Below the pieces are notes generated by a model. The model saw only the letters and a program-made list of their open reading frames with translations. It did no database searches and was not told the origin of the DNA. A stretch of DNA of 53,684 bases from Desulfovibrio sp. GTDB taxonomy: Bacteria; Desulfobacterota; Desulfovibrionia; Desulfovibrionales; Desulfovibrionaceae. The translations under genes and the position numbers were made by a program. Position 1 is the stretch's first letter, and each line of letters begins with the position of its first letter. The DNA lies in NCBI GenBank assembly GCA_017396005.1, contig JAFQNG010000100.1, forward strand, positions 1 to 53,684, written 5' to 3'. Below are positions 35,576 through 43,712 of this stretch, piece by piece.

Positions 35576-36242
35576 AGAGAGCCCCCGCTCTAAGTTCCAG
35601 GCCGCGGTCCATTCTGGCGGCCAGTTCCTGATTGTGGGTCACCACCACCAGGGTCATGCCCAGTTCGCGGTTGAGTTCAGTCAGAAGATCACCAATCTGC
35701 TGACCGCTTGCTTCGTCAAGATTGCCCGTAGGTTCGTCAGCCAGGAGCACTCGCGGGCGCATGAGTATGGCACGGGCAATGGCTGTTCGCTGTCGCTCCC
35801 CGCCGGAAAGTGTGGAGCTTTTGCTCTGCATGCGATGCGCAAGGCCTACGCGTTCAAGCATGGCCTGCGCCTCGGGCCATATGTCCTTGCGTCGTGCGCC
35901 GTTGATAAGCGCCGGCATGGCCACATTCTCCAGTGCAGAAAATTCCGGCAGGAGATGATGAAACTGGAAGACAAAGCCCAGAGAGCGGTTGCGGAAAGCA
36001 GCTTTTTCATCCGGGTTCATCTGGGCCATATCCTGTCCGTCAAAATGGATGACACCCTCGCTTGGGCTGTCAAGCGCCCCCATGAGATGCAGGAGAGTAG
36101 ATTTGCCGGAGCCTGATGCGCCCACAATGGCCAGAGCTTCACCTTCCCTGACTTCAAGATTGATGTTCTTGAGGATCTGCGTTGTCTCTTCGTGGCCAGG
36201 AAAACGTTTACTCACACTGTTGAAATGATAGAGGGCAGCCAT
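35556..36242 (-). CDS. lolD: Lipoprotein-releasing ABC transporter ATPase LolD
   Basis: The 228-residue ATPase powers release of lipoproteins from the inner membrane to the periplasmic carrier. It has Walker A (GASGSGKST), the Q-loop (FVFQFHHLL), the ABC signature ([15 protein letters not shown]), Walker B ([12 protein letters not shown]) and the switch His (VVTHN). The QFHHLLPEF segment after the Q-loop is typical of LolD/MacB-type ATPases. It starts 2 bases after lolC ends and overlaps bamA by 20 bases, so the three genes form an operon. Some MacB or FtsE relatives look similar, but the LolC-type partner decides. Confidence 0.94.
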   Translation of the reverse strand: MAALYHFNSVSKRFPGHEETTQILKNINLEVREGEALAIVGASGSGKSTLLHLMGALDSPSEGVIHFDGQDMAQMNPDEKAAFRNRSLGFVFQFHHLLPEFSALENVAMPALINGARRKDIWPEAQAMLERVGLAHRMQSKSSTLSGGERQRTAIARAILMRPRVLLADEPTGNLDEASGQQIGDLLTELNRELGMTLVVVTHNQELAARMDRGLELRAGALYEKSFA

Positions 36243-36244
36243 GG

Positions 36245-37471
36245 CTATTCGTACCGCAGGGCTTCAGCAGGTGCCAGACGTGCGGCCTGCCGGGCCGGAT
36301 AGAGTGTGGCCAGAAAGCAGAGCAGCATGGCGCTGCCCCCGACAATGAGTACGTCTGACAGCGTGATGCTGATGGGCAGATGATCCAGCGTATAGATGTT
36401 TTCAGGGAGTTTGATGAACTGATAGCGCTTTAACAGCCCTCCGACACTCAGGCCCAGCACATAGCCGAGCAAAGTGCCGATGACGCCGATGATGATACCC
36501 TGATACATGAAGATGCGCCGTATCATGCTTTGCGTGGCCCCCATGGACATCATTATGGCGATGTCACGGGTTTTTTCCATGACCAGCATGATCAGGCTGG
36601 TGACGATGGAAAATGAACCAATGAGCACAACCATGGTCAGCAGTATGAACATGCCGATCTTTTCCAGTTTGAGAGCTGCAAAGAGATTGGCGTTCATCTC
36701 CATCCAGGAGCGGGCGTAGAAGGGAGAACCCAGTTCTTCTGCCAGACGAGCGGTAATGGCGCTGGCTTCAAAAAGATCATCGACCGTGATCTCTATGCCG
36801 GAAAGAAAGCCCTCAGGCAGATCAAGCATATGACGGGCTGACTCCAGAGTGACAAAGGCCAGCGAAGAGTCGTATTCGAACATGCCAGACTTGAAGATGC
36901 CTACCACTTCGAAGGGACGAATGCGGGGGCTGAACCCTGCCGTACTTTTTTGCCCTGAAGGTGAAAGCAGGTTGACACGACTGCCCATGCTCAGGCCCAG
37001 GCGTTTGGCAAGCTCTTCTCCCACAACGATACCGGGTGTGCCTTCCTTGTGCAGCCCCTGGGCCGAGCCGTGCAGCATCTGCCGCAGGAGTGTGAGCACA
37101 TGGGGCGCGCCCTGAGGGTCAATCCCGCGTAAGACCACACCCTTGACGCCATTGGCGGCCGAAAGCATGACTTCTGTATAAATGAAGGGTGTTGCGCCCG
37201 TGATGCCGGGTACGGACATAATGCGTTTGTCGAGGTCTGTATTCTGAGGAAAGGCAGACGGCAGGTAAGACATGACGATGCCATGCGCGTTGGCCCCCAG
37301 AATTTTGTCGCGCATGTCTGTGGTCAGGCCGTTGTAAACCCCCAGCACAACCACCAGCGCGCCCACGCCCAAGGCCACCCCCAGGATGGACATGAGGGAG
37401 ATGACATAAATGAATGTTTGCTTGCGTCGTGAAAAAAGATAACGCAGGGCCACGATGAGTTCAAAAGACAT
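36245..37471 (-). CDS. lolC: Lipoprotein-releasing permease LolC/LolE
   Basis: The 408-residue inner-membrane protein has the FtsX/LolE layout: one membrane helix near the N-terminus (FIYVISLMSILGVALGVGALVVVLGVYNGL), a large periplasmic domain to about residue 265, and three helices at the C-terminus. It starts MSFELIVALRYLFSRRKQ, as LolC/E usually do. A single LolC/E gene is found here, so it likely forms a homodimer (LolF-like), with LolD. The head of the operon is preceded by a 144-base gap without a gene. No clear promoter is seen there by eye. Confidence 0.93.
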   Translation of the reverse strand: MSFELIVALRYLFSRRKQTFIYVISLMSILGVALGVGALVVVLGVYNGLTTDMRDKILGANAHGIVMSYLPSAFPQNTDLDKRIMSVPGITGATPFIYTEVMLSAANGVKGVVLRGIDPQGAPHVLTLLRQMLHGSAQGLHKEGTPGIVVGEELAKRLGLSMGSRVNLLSPSGQKSTAGFSPRIRPFEVVGIFKSGMFEYDSSLAFVTLESARHMLDLPEGFLSGIEITVDDLFEASAITARLAEELGSPFYARSWMEMNANLFAALKLEKIGMFILLTMVVLIGSFSIVTSLIMLVMEKTRDIAIMMSMGATQSMIRRIFMYQGIIIGVIGTLLGYVLGLSVGGLLKRYQFIKLPENIYTLDHLPISITLSDVLIVGGSAMLLCFLATLYPARQAARLAPAEALRYE

Positions 37472-37615
37472 GGCCCGTATTCTGGCTCAGCTTGGCCGGA
37501 GATTCAAGAGTTTTTTTAGAGCAGCAGGAACAGGCCTTCACAACCGTCCTTGCCAGCCAGTACAGGTCAACGGGCCAGCAAGGGCGGCAGAAAAGTGCAT
37601 GCAAAAAGCAGTTCT

Positions 37616-37906
37616 TTAATCAAGCAGGCCCAGCAGGCGGGCCACACGCTGTTCATTGAGACCGGAATGCAGGGCCATGAGTTCCTGGCTTTGCTGCCGG
37701 GCTTCATCTTCCACCTGCGCAATAGTCATGCGTACTTCGTCGGCATTGGGCATATGTGGTGTTGATACGAGCGGCTCCAGCGCAGGTGCGGCGCTGCCCG
37801 CCTGGCATTCACCCTGAGAGGCAGGGGGCATGTTGTTGATACGCTCCTGAAAAGTAGGAAAGCACAGGCCAAGATCATTATTGCGGCGGCGGAATTCCAG
37901 TTCCAT
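37616..37906 (-). CDS. Small protein of unknown function
   Basis: The start at 37906 is supported by an AAGGAG ribosome-binding site 8 bases upstream. A longer frame to 38050 is open but has no such site. The 96-residue protein begins MELEFRRRNNDLGLCF, has a low-complexity middle rich in Pro and Ala, and ends in a likely helix (ADEVRMTIAQVEDEARQQSQELMALHSGL). No membrane segment or signal is visible. I do not recognise the family. It stands alone on the minus strand, divergent from a secreted protein gene. Confidence 0.65.
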   Translation of the reverse strand: MELEFRRRNNDLGLCFPTFQERINNMPPASQGECQAGSAAPALEPLVSTPHMPNADEVRMTIAQVEDEARQQSQELMALHSGLNEQRVARLLGLLD

Positions 37907-38158
37907 ACCAGGCTCCTTCATCTTGTTCCGTTCCAGGCAGAACGCGGAAAAGCGGACGGGAAATTTTGTCCGCCTGATGATTTTATGCAAAACTCGTGCC
38001 TTTGAGGATGTATGCCGGATCACAATGTATTGTCTGCTGAATCGGGCCATGTGGAACAGCTTGTGCCGCTACCTGCATTTTGCTAAAGTGCCAGACTGTA
38101 TAACTGATTGTGGTCCTTTGGAAAACCGTTATAACTCTAAACAGAAGGGTGAGGCAGC

Positions 38159-38809
38159 ATGAAAAAATTCTGCAGTATTTTTCTTGTGGCGCTTATGGCA
38201 GGTGGTATGGTGTGGGCAGATATGGCTGAGGCTGCGCGCCGCGCCGTCCGTCCCCGCGCGGTGGCGCCGAGTACGACGAAGCCTGCCAAGACAACTCCGG
38301 CGCCTGCGTCTACACAATCCACGACTCCTTCTTCCACGGCCGGCTCATCTGTGGCCCCTGCCGCAGCCGCCTCTCCTTCTGCTGTGCCTTCGGCCATGCC
38401 GCCTGCCGCCGGGCAGTTCGCGGCTCCTGCTCAGCAGGGCAGTGGTATGGGAGGGGCTCTTCTGGGCGCCGGCGCCGGTCTGCTGGGCGGTTATATGCTG
38501 GGCAATGCCCTGGCCGGTCCAGATACAGCCAATGCCGCCCAGCCGGATGCCGCGCAGCCTGCTGACGGCACGGCACCAGCTCCTGCTGCAGCCCCTGCTG
38601 CACCGGGCGCTCTGCTGAACTTCGATACGACCAATTATTGTACGCAGTATGCGCAGGGTAATGCCGCTGTACAGCAGCAATGCCTTGCTGCAGAAGAGAA
38701 GGCCATGGCCACACTGCGTGGTTGCGTAGGCATGTCTACCGGTTTGAACAATATAGGCAGTTATGACGTTCTGCTGCGCTGCCTGCGTACCGCACCTGCT
38801 GCACAGTAA
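38159..38809 (+). CDS. Exported Ala/Pro-rich protein with glycine zipper
   Basis: The 216-residue protein has a signal peptide (MKKFCSIFLVALMAGGMVWADMAEA, cleavage before ARRAV). A low-complexity Ala/Pro/Ser/Thr region (about 30-90) follows, then a glycine-zipper segment (MGGALLGAGAGLLGGYMLGNALAG, about 96-120), a second Ala/Pro linker and a C-terminal domain with four cysteines (NYCTQYAQGNAAVQQQCLAAEEKAMATLRGCVG...LLRCLR). Glycine zippers often associate with membranes. The four Cys could form disulfides in the periplasm. I do not recognise the family. It has an SD-like GGGTGAGG upstream and a 252-base upstream region without genes. Confidence 0.8.
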   Translation: MKKFCSIFLVALMAGGMVWADMAEAARRAVRPRAVAPSTTKPAKTTPAPASTQSTTPSSTAGSSVAPAAAASPSAVPSAMPPAAGQFAAPAQQGSGMGGALLGAGAGLLGGYMLGNALAGPDTANAAQPDAAQPADGTAPAPAAAPAAPGALLNFDTTNYCTQYAQGNAAVQQQCLAAEEKAMATLRGCVGMSTGLNNIGSYDVLLRCLRTAPAAQ

Positions 38810-38820
38810 TTTCTCCAGAC

Positions 38821-38855
38821 TGCCGGAACAGACGCCTGTTATATCTGTTCCGGCA
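38821..38855 (+). terminator. Hairpin after the exported glycine-zipper protein gene
   Basis: TGCCGGAACAGA (38821-38832) and TCTGTTCCGGCA (38844-38855) form a perfect 12-bp stem with an 11-base loop, 12 bases after the stop. No T-run follows, so it may act with Rho or as an mRNA 3' stabiliser. Confidence 0.6.
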
Positions 38856-38929
38856 GCGCATGTTCCATACGGCGGGAAAAGATTTCCCCATCGGTTTACG
38901 TTACAGTTTTTCATCAAGGAAGTCTGAGG

Positions 38930-39427
38930 ATGAAATGGATAACCCATCAGACCGCAGCCGTAGGCGCAGCACTGGCACTTCATCTGCCGCCGGTCGGAGT
39001 TGCAGCTGCCTGTCTGGGGGCTGTAGTGCCGGATATGCTTGATCAGCGTGTGGCCAGGCTGGCGCCTACGCCAAGTGGGCGACAGCGCATGTTCAACCGC
39101 ATTCATCGCGGTACGACACACTGGTTCGGCTGGTGGCTGGCACTTTTTCTGGCGGCCCTGGCCCTGCCGCTGGCCCCGCCTGCCAAGGCTCTGCTGAGTG
39201 GGCTGGCCTTTGGCGGCCTGAGCCATGTACTGCTGGATATGCTTACCCCGCAGGGGGTGCCCTGGCATCCTTTTTCTCGCAAGGGGCGTTTTTCTTTTAA
39301 ACTGTGTACCACCGGCAGCATAGGCGAATATTGTTTCCTGGCGCTGCTGCTGGCGGCCATCTGGTTTTTTCTGCGTTATGATGCACTGGCTCTGTTACGG
39401 CGCGTGGCAGATGGCAGAGTATTTTAG
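38930..39427 (+). CDS. YdjM/DUF457-like membrane-bound metal-dependent hydrolase
   Basis: The 165-residue inner-membrane protein has about four hydrophobic helices and the conserved His pattern of the YdjM/DUF457 (LexA-binding inner-membrane hydrolase) family: THQTAA near the start, FNRIHRGTTHW in the middle and GLSHVLLDMLTPQGVPWHPFS. Family members are predicted phospholipid- or metal-dependent hydrolases. Biochemical data are scarce. It converges on murJ and overlaps its stop by 4 bases. A GAGGATG context at the start serves as a weak ribosome-binding site. Confidence 0.85.
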   Translation: MKWITHQTAAVGAALALHLPPVGVAAACLGAVVPDMLDQRVARLAPTPSGRQRMFNRIHRGTTHWFGWWLALFLAALALPLAPPAKALLSGLAFGGLSHVLLDMLTPQGVPWHPFSRKGRFSFKLCTTGSIGEYCFLALLLAAIWFFLRYDALALLRRVADGRVF

Positions 39428-40989
39428 GTTCCTGGCCGTCTGAAGCGTTTCAGGACGGCCCTCAGCATAAAAGGCATATACCGCCAGGCTAGGGGCAGAA
39501 AGCAGAGGGCAAAGGCCAGGCTGCTGCAGACCAGGCCCAGAGCGGCAGCAGCCAGCGGTGGCCAGGGCAGTTGCCGCAGGCAGAGATCACTGACCCACCA
39601 TGCGGCTGCCGTGCCGGGCAGAGAGCACAGCACCCCCCGTAGAGCCAGCAGTCCCAGGCCGTAGAAGGCCTTTGTTCCGTGGCGTCGTCTCCAGATCAGC
39701 ATCAGCCAGATGACATAGAGGCTGATGCTGATGCTTGAGAGCGCGGCCACGGCCAGTGCCCCCTGGGGAACAGCCAGCCAGTAATAAAGAGGCAGACAGA
39801 GCAGTGTCATTATTGTACCCGTGACAGCCGGGGTCAGGGTGTCACCATGGGCATAATAGGCCCGTACCAGCACCATGTATACCAGCCAGAACGCAGCCGG
39901 GGCCAGCATGATGCGGGTCAGGGGCAGGGTGGCCAGAGTTTCTTCCGTACCGAAGCGTCCACCCTGAAAGATGACGGTCAGTACGGGCCAGGCCACAGCG
40001 GTCAGCCAGAATGCACAGGGGATGATGAGCCCAAGACTGGTACGCAGTGCCGTATTCAGGGTCTGGTCAAAACCGTCTCTGTCGTCACGGGTGACAAGAC
40101 TGACCAGAAAGGGAAAGGAGGCCACTGCAGCGGCCTGGCCCATAAGGCCTATGGGCACCTGTGCTATGCGTCTGGCGTAGTTGAGCAGGCTGACGACACC
40201 GTCGCCCACCAGAGAACCGAAAACCCTGAGAAACTGCTCATCAAGCATGATGATGGTCTGCCCCAGCATCAGTGGTAGAGCCGTAATCAGAAATCTGCCC
40301 ATGAGTGCATGCTGCCAGACCGGGCGCAGACAGAGCCCGTTTCGGGTGGCCACCCATAAGGGCAGGGCAAAGGCCCCCAGCGCCGCGCCTGCGGTTACGC
40401 CCACACAATAGCCGGTCATGCCGAGGTCTGGCCCGACAAGAGGCAGGAGCACACCCCCCAGAATGATGCAGCCGTTATAGACAAGGGGGGCCAGTGCCGG
40501 AACAGTGAACTGCCGCCGCAGATAGAGCAGGGCCGTGAGACAGGCCCCACAGAGAAAGAAGACCTGTGCAGGCAGGATGATGCGCATGAAAAAGGTCAGG
40601 CGCTGCCACTGCTCCGGGCTGAAGCCGGGGGCTGTCAGGCGGGCCAGCAGGGGAGCAGCCAGCATGCCGGCAAGCGTGAGCAGCAGAGAGCCTGCCAGCA
40701 TCCAGCAGAACACGCAGGAGAAGAAGCGCCAGGCATCCTGGCTGTCTTCTTCAAAGCGTCGTGCGAGCAGAGGGATGATGGTGATGGACATGAAGCCCCC
40801 TGCCAGCAGATAGTTGATGATATCCGGCACTACAAAGGCGGCGAAATACAGGTCTGCCTCACTGCCTGCCCCGAACTGCCAGGATATGACCTTGTCGCGT
40901 ATCAGGCCCATGAGCCGTGAAAGCAGTGTGCTGGCCGCCAGTATCAGGGCGGCTGCCCCCATGCGTTGACGGGATGTGAGAAAGCCCAT
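39424..40989 (-). CDS. murJ: Lipid II flippase MurJ
   Basis: The 521-residue inner-membrane protein has about 14 predicted helices and the MATE/MOP-type fold. The N-terminal segment RLMGLIRDKVISWQFGAGSEADLYFAAFVVPDIINYLLAGG is the MurJ hallmark, with the conserved Arg and Asp of the central cavity. It flips lipid II to the periplasmic face for peptidoglycan synthesis. It starts 2 bases after the RNase R-like gene ends, suggesting they are co-transcribed. Length and topology are standard. Confidence 0.94.
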   Translation of the reverse strand: MGFLTSRQRMGAAALILAASTLLSRLMGLIRDKVISWQFGAGSEADLYFAAFVVPDIINYLLAGGFMSITIIPLLARRFEEDSQDAWRFFSCVFCWMLAGSLLLTLAGMLAAPLLARLTAPGFSPEQWQRLTFFMRIILPAQVFFLCGACLTALLYLRRQFTVPALAPLVYNGCIILGGVLLPLVGPDLGMTGYCVGVTAGAALGAFALPLWVATRNGLCLRPVWQHALMGRFLITALPLMLGQTIIMLDEQFLRVFGSLVGDGVVSLLNYARRIAQVPIGLMGQAAAVASFPFLVSLVTRDDRDGFDQTLNTALRTSLGLIIPCAFWLTAVAWPVLTVIFQGGRFGTEETLATLPLTRIMLAPAAFWLVYMVLVRAYYAHGDTLTPAVTGTIMTLLCLPLYYWLAVPQGALAVAALSSISISLYVIWLMLIWRRRHGTKAFYGLGLLALRGVLCSLPGTAAAWWVSDLCLRQLPWPPLAAAALGLVCSSLAFALCFLPLAWRYMPFMLRAVLKRFRRPGT

Positions 40990-40991
40990 AG

Positions 40992-42758
40992 CTACCTCTC
41001 ATTGCCCTTGCGCCGGTGGGGCAGCCTGTATTCTTTATCCTGCCCCTGGCTGTTCCTGCGCCAGGATGAGGTACGCCCGGCCTGTTTGTGCTTTTGCTTC
41101 ATGCGTCGCATGATGTGTGCAGGGTTATGCCTTTCGGAAGGGCCTGAAAGGGGTATGAGGCGTATTTCAAGCCTGGTCATATCCACACCTGCCAGGCGGA
41201 CTTCAACTTTCTGTCCAAGTCGCCAGCACATGCCGGAACGCTGTCCCACAAGGCACTGGCTGCGATGGTCCAGCGTAAACCAGTCGTTACCCAGGTCTCT
41301 CACGCGTATCATGCCTTCTACAGGCATGTCGTGCAGTTCCACAAAAAGACCAAATTCCATCATTCCTGAGATAAGGCCTTCAAAGCGCTGTCCCAGACGG
41401 TCGTGCAGGGCAAGGCAGGCCAGGCGACGGGCTGTCTCCCGCTCACATTCCATGGCGGCGCGCTCAAGGCGATTGAGCTGGTCTGCCAGGCGTATGAGTT
41501 TCTGTCCGGCAGGCACAGGGCCGGCAGGGCAGCCCATGGCTGTCTTGAGAACACGATGCACCAGCAGGTCAGCATAGCGTCGTATAGGTGAAGTGAAGTG
41601 GCAGTAGGCTTGCGAGGCCAGGCCGAAATGTCCCTCATTATCTGCCTGATAGCGGGCCTGACTCAGTGCCCGCAGGCAAAGACGATTGACAAGAAATTCG
41701 TGCTCACTGCCTTTGGCCGCGGCAAGAATGGCCTGCAGCCCGGCCGGGGTCAGTGGCATGGCCCCGTTACGGCGCAGAGCTCCGGGAGGCAGTTTGGCAA
41801 GACAGTCTGCTGCGGTAGTACGCAGGCTTTCCAGCAGGTCAGACATGCGGTCTGCTGCAGGGGCAGGGTGTACTCTGTAGAGAAAGGGAAGATCAGACGC
41901 AGCAAGGAACCGGGCAGTGGCTTCATTGGCGGCTATCATGAACTCTTCGATGAGGCGGTGAGCGTCATGGCGCTGCGCCTGGCAGACATCTGTGACACGC
42001 CCCTGCTGGTTGAACGCATAACATGGTTCGGGCAGGTCGAAATCAAGGCTGCCGCGCCTCCTGCGCTGTTCGCGCAGCACAGAGAAAAGCGCAAAGGCTT
42101 CTTCAAGCATGGCCAGCACGGCTGCCCCATGTGTCTGCGAGCGCAAACGGGCCAGGGCCCCTGTATCGCTGTCCAGCAGACAGGCTTTGACCACGTCATA
42201 GGTCAGGCGCGCGGCCGAGCGCATGACTGCCAGAGCAAATCGGGCCTGTCCGGGCAGACCCTGGGCAGTGAAGGGGATTTCCACCAGTACTGCCAGGCGG
42301 TCTTCATGCGGTTTGAGACTGCACAGGCCGTTGGACAGCGCCGGGGGCAGCATGGGCTCTACAGAACGGGGAAAATACCAGGAATTGCCGCGCGCCAGAG
42401 CCTCTCTGTCAAGGCTGGGCCTTCTGCTCCGAGTGGGGCGTACATAATGACTTACGTCAGCAATGGCCACACGCAGCAACCACCCCTGCCCCTTTTTTTC
42501 CACATGGATGGCATCGTCAAAATCACGAGCATCAGCGCCGTCAATGGTTACCAGAGGCAGATGGCGTATGTCTTTACGCCCGGCCAGATCTTCCGGCTGG
42601 GGAGACAGGGGCAGGGCTGCCGCCTCTTCCAGAACCTGGGCTGGGAATGCTGTTGGAACCTCATGGTTGAGTTTGACAAGGTGCTCATGCTCGTCTGCAT
42701 CTTCACTATGGTAAAAAGGGGCAAAGGTTTGGCCTTTGCCCCTTGCGGATCTGCACAT
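40992..42758 (-). CDS. rnr: RNase R catalytic domain protein, N-terminal domains missing
   Basis: The protein has 588 residues from the ATG at 42758 (a TTG at 42788 is also possible). Homology to RNase R starts abruptly near residue 18 (EDADEHEHLVKLNHEVPTAFP), about 40 residues before the RNB domain. The helix-turn-helix and both N-terminal cold-shock domains of a normal RNase R (about 250 residues) are absent. The RNB catalytic motif (VTIDGADARDFDDAIHV) and the S1 domain with a basic Lys/Arg-rich tail are intact, so 3'-5' exonuclease activity is possible. Between the start codon and the homologous part lies the terminator of the neighbouring BI-1 gene (42713-42744). The first residues are its translation, and I see no ribosome-binding site. 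It may be a deletion product, or an RNase whose start lies at a non-ATG codon. Confidence 0.75.
   Translation of the reverse strand: MCRSARGKGQTFAPFYHSEDADEHEHLVKLNHEVPTAFPAQVLEEAAALPLSPQPEDLAGRKDIRHLPLVTIDGADARDFDDAIHVEKKGQGWLLRVAIADVSHYVRPTRSRRPSLDREALARGNSWYFPRSVEPMLPPALSNGLCSLKPHEDRLAVLVEIPFTAQGLPGQARFALAVMRSAARLTYDVVKACLLDSDTGALARLRSQTHGAAVLAMLEEAFALFSVLREQRRRRGSLDFDLPEPCYAFNQQGRVTDVCQAQRHDAHRLIEEFMIAANEATARFLAASDLPFLYRVHPAPAADRMSDLLESLRTTAADCLAKLPPGALRRNGAMPLTPAGLQAILAAAKGSEHEFLVNRLCLRALSQARYQADNEGHFGLASQAYCHFTSPIRRYADLLVHRVLKTAMGCPAGPVPAGQKLIRLADQLNRLERAAMECERETARRLACLALHDRLGQRFEGLISGMMEFGLFVELHDMPVEGMIRVRDLGNDWFTLDHRSQCLVGQRSGMCWRLGQKVEVRLAGVDMTRLEIRLIPLSGPSERHNPAHIMRRMKQKHKQAGRTSSWRRNSQGQDKEYRLPHRRKGNER
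42713..42744 (-). terminator. Terminator of the Bax-inhibitor-1-like gene
   Basis: AAGGGGCAAAGG and CCTTTGCCCCTT form a 12-bp stem with a 5-base loop, followed on the minus strand by T-rich TTTTTAC. It starts 25 bases after the BI-1 stop. The RNase R-like frame runs straight through it, which is unusual for a coding region. Confidence 0.88.
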
Positions 42759-42768
42759 GGTAAGGGAG

Positions 42769-43476
42769 TTAGTCGCGGCTGCCGCCAAAGAGGCGAAGCA
42801 TCATCAGGAAAAGGTTGATGAAGTCCAGATAGAGGGTCAAAGCGCCCAGAATGGCCCCGCGTCGAACGGCAACGCTGTCACCTTCGGGCATGCCTTCGCC
42901 AAACTGGCGCAGCTTCTGCGTATCATAGGCCGTCAGGCCGGTGAAGATAATAACGCCCAGACAGCTGATGATGAAGTCCATCATGCTGCTCTGCAGAAAG
43001 ATATTCACGAGCATGGCGATGATGATACCAATGAGACCCATCATCATGAAGTTGCCCATGCCGGTGAGGTCACGCTTGGTCACAGTACCATAGATGGACA
43101 TGGCCAGGAAGGTACCCGTGGTCACAAGGAAGGCATTGGCGATGGAGCCTATGGGATAGACCACGAAGATAGACGAAAGTGTTGCGCCTGTTAGGGCAGA
43201 GTAAAGCATAAAGAGGCCTGTGGCCGTACCTGCCGACATTTTATGTACAGCTGCCGACAGGGCGATGACCAGGCCAAACTGGGCTACAATGAGCAGTATC
43301 ATGATAATAGTGTTGCCCAGGAGAGCCGTCTGCAGCTCCGGTGAAGAGGCAACGCCGAAAGCCACCACAGTAGTCAGGGCAAGACCGGCCGTCATCCACT
43401 GATAGACATGGCGCATGTACAGGGAAGCGGTACTGATAACGCCACTTTGTGTGACGTCACGAGTCGAAACAGACAT
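42769..43476 (-). CDS. Bax inhibitor-1 (TMBIM/YccA-like) membrane protein
   Basis: The 235-residue protein has seven membrane helices with the BI-1/YccA pattern, including the ending LYLDFINLFLMMLRLFGGSRD and the helix VIIFTGLTAYDTQKLRQFGEG with the paired acidic residues thought to gate Ca2+ or H+ in BI-1 channels. The start at 43476 is supported by the ribosome-binding site GGAGGA 6 bases upstream. The frame is open up to 43533. In E. coli YccA modulates FtsH and protein-secretion stress. It is divergent from the trmD fusion gene across a 236-base gap without a recognisable gene. Confidence 0.93.
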   Translation of the reverse strand: MSVSTRDVTQSGVISTASLYMRHVYQWMTAGLALTTVVAFGVASSPELQTALLGNTIIMILLIVAQFGLVIALSAAVHKMSAGTATGLFMLYSALTGATLSSIFVVYPIGSIANAFLVTTGTFLAMSIYGTVTKRDLTGMGNFMMMGLIGIIIAMLVNIFLQSSMMDFIISCLGVIIFTGLTAYDTQKLRQFGEGMPEGDSVAVRRGAILGALTLYLDFINLFLMMLRLFGGSRD

Positions 43477-43712
43477 ATATCCTCCAGAAAGGCTTGGTAT
43501 GGCGCACAGCCTGATGCCGGGCACTTTTTCCATACTATAAGGGTATGCAGGCCCTTTAGCAAGGGGTTGTGCGCGTGCCAGACCCAGCTGCAGGCCGGCC
43601 GCAGGGCAAAGCCCTCGCCCATGAGGTCCACCAGGCAGATCTTTCTGTCCTGCAGGCTTTTGTCATAAAGCAGATACTTGCAAGACACCGTATTTTACGG
43701 CACTCTCCGCGC

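Noticed and set aside
43477-43712. Gap before trmD searched for a hidden rimM or rpsP gene
   Set aside because: Only short frames are found and none resembles RimM or S16. The frame joined upstream of trmD (from 43569) has no ribosome-binding site.
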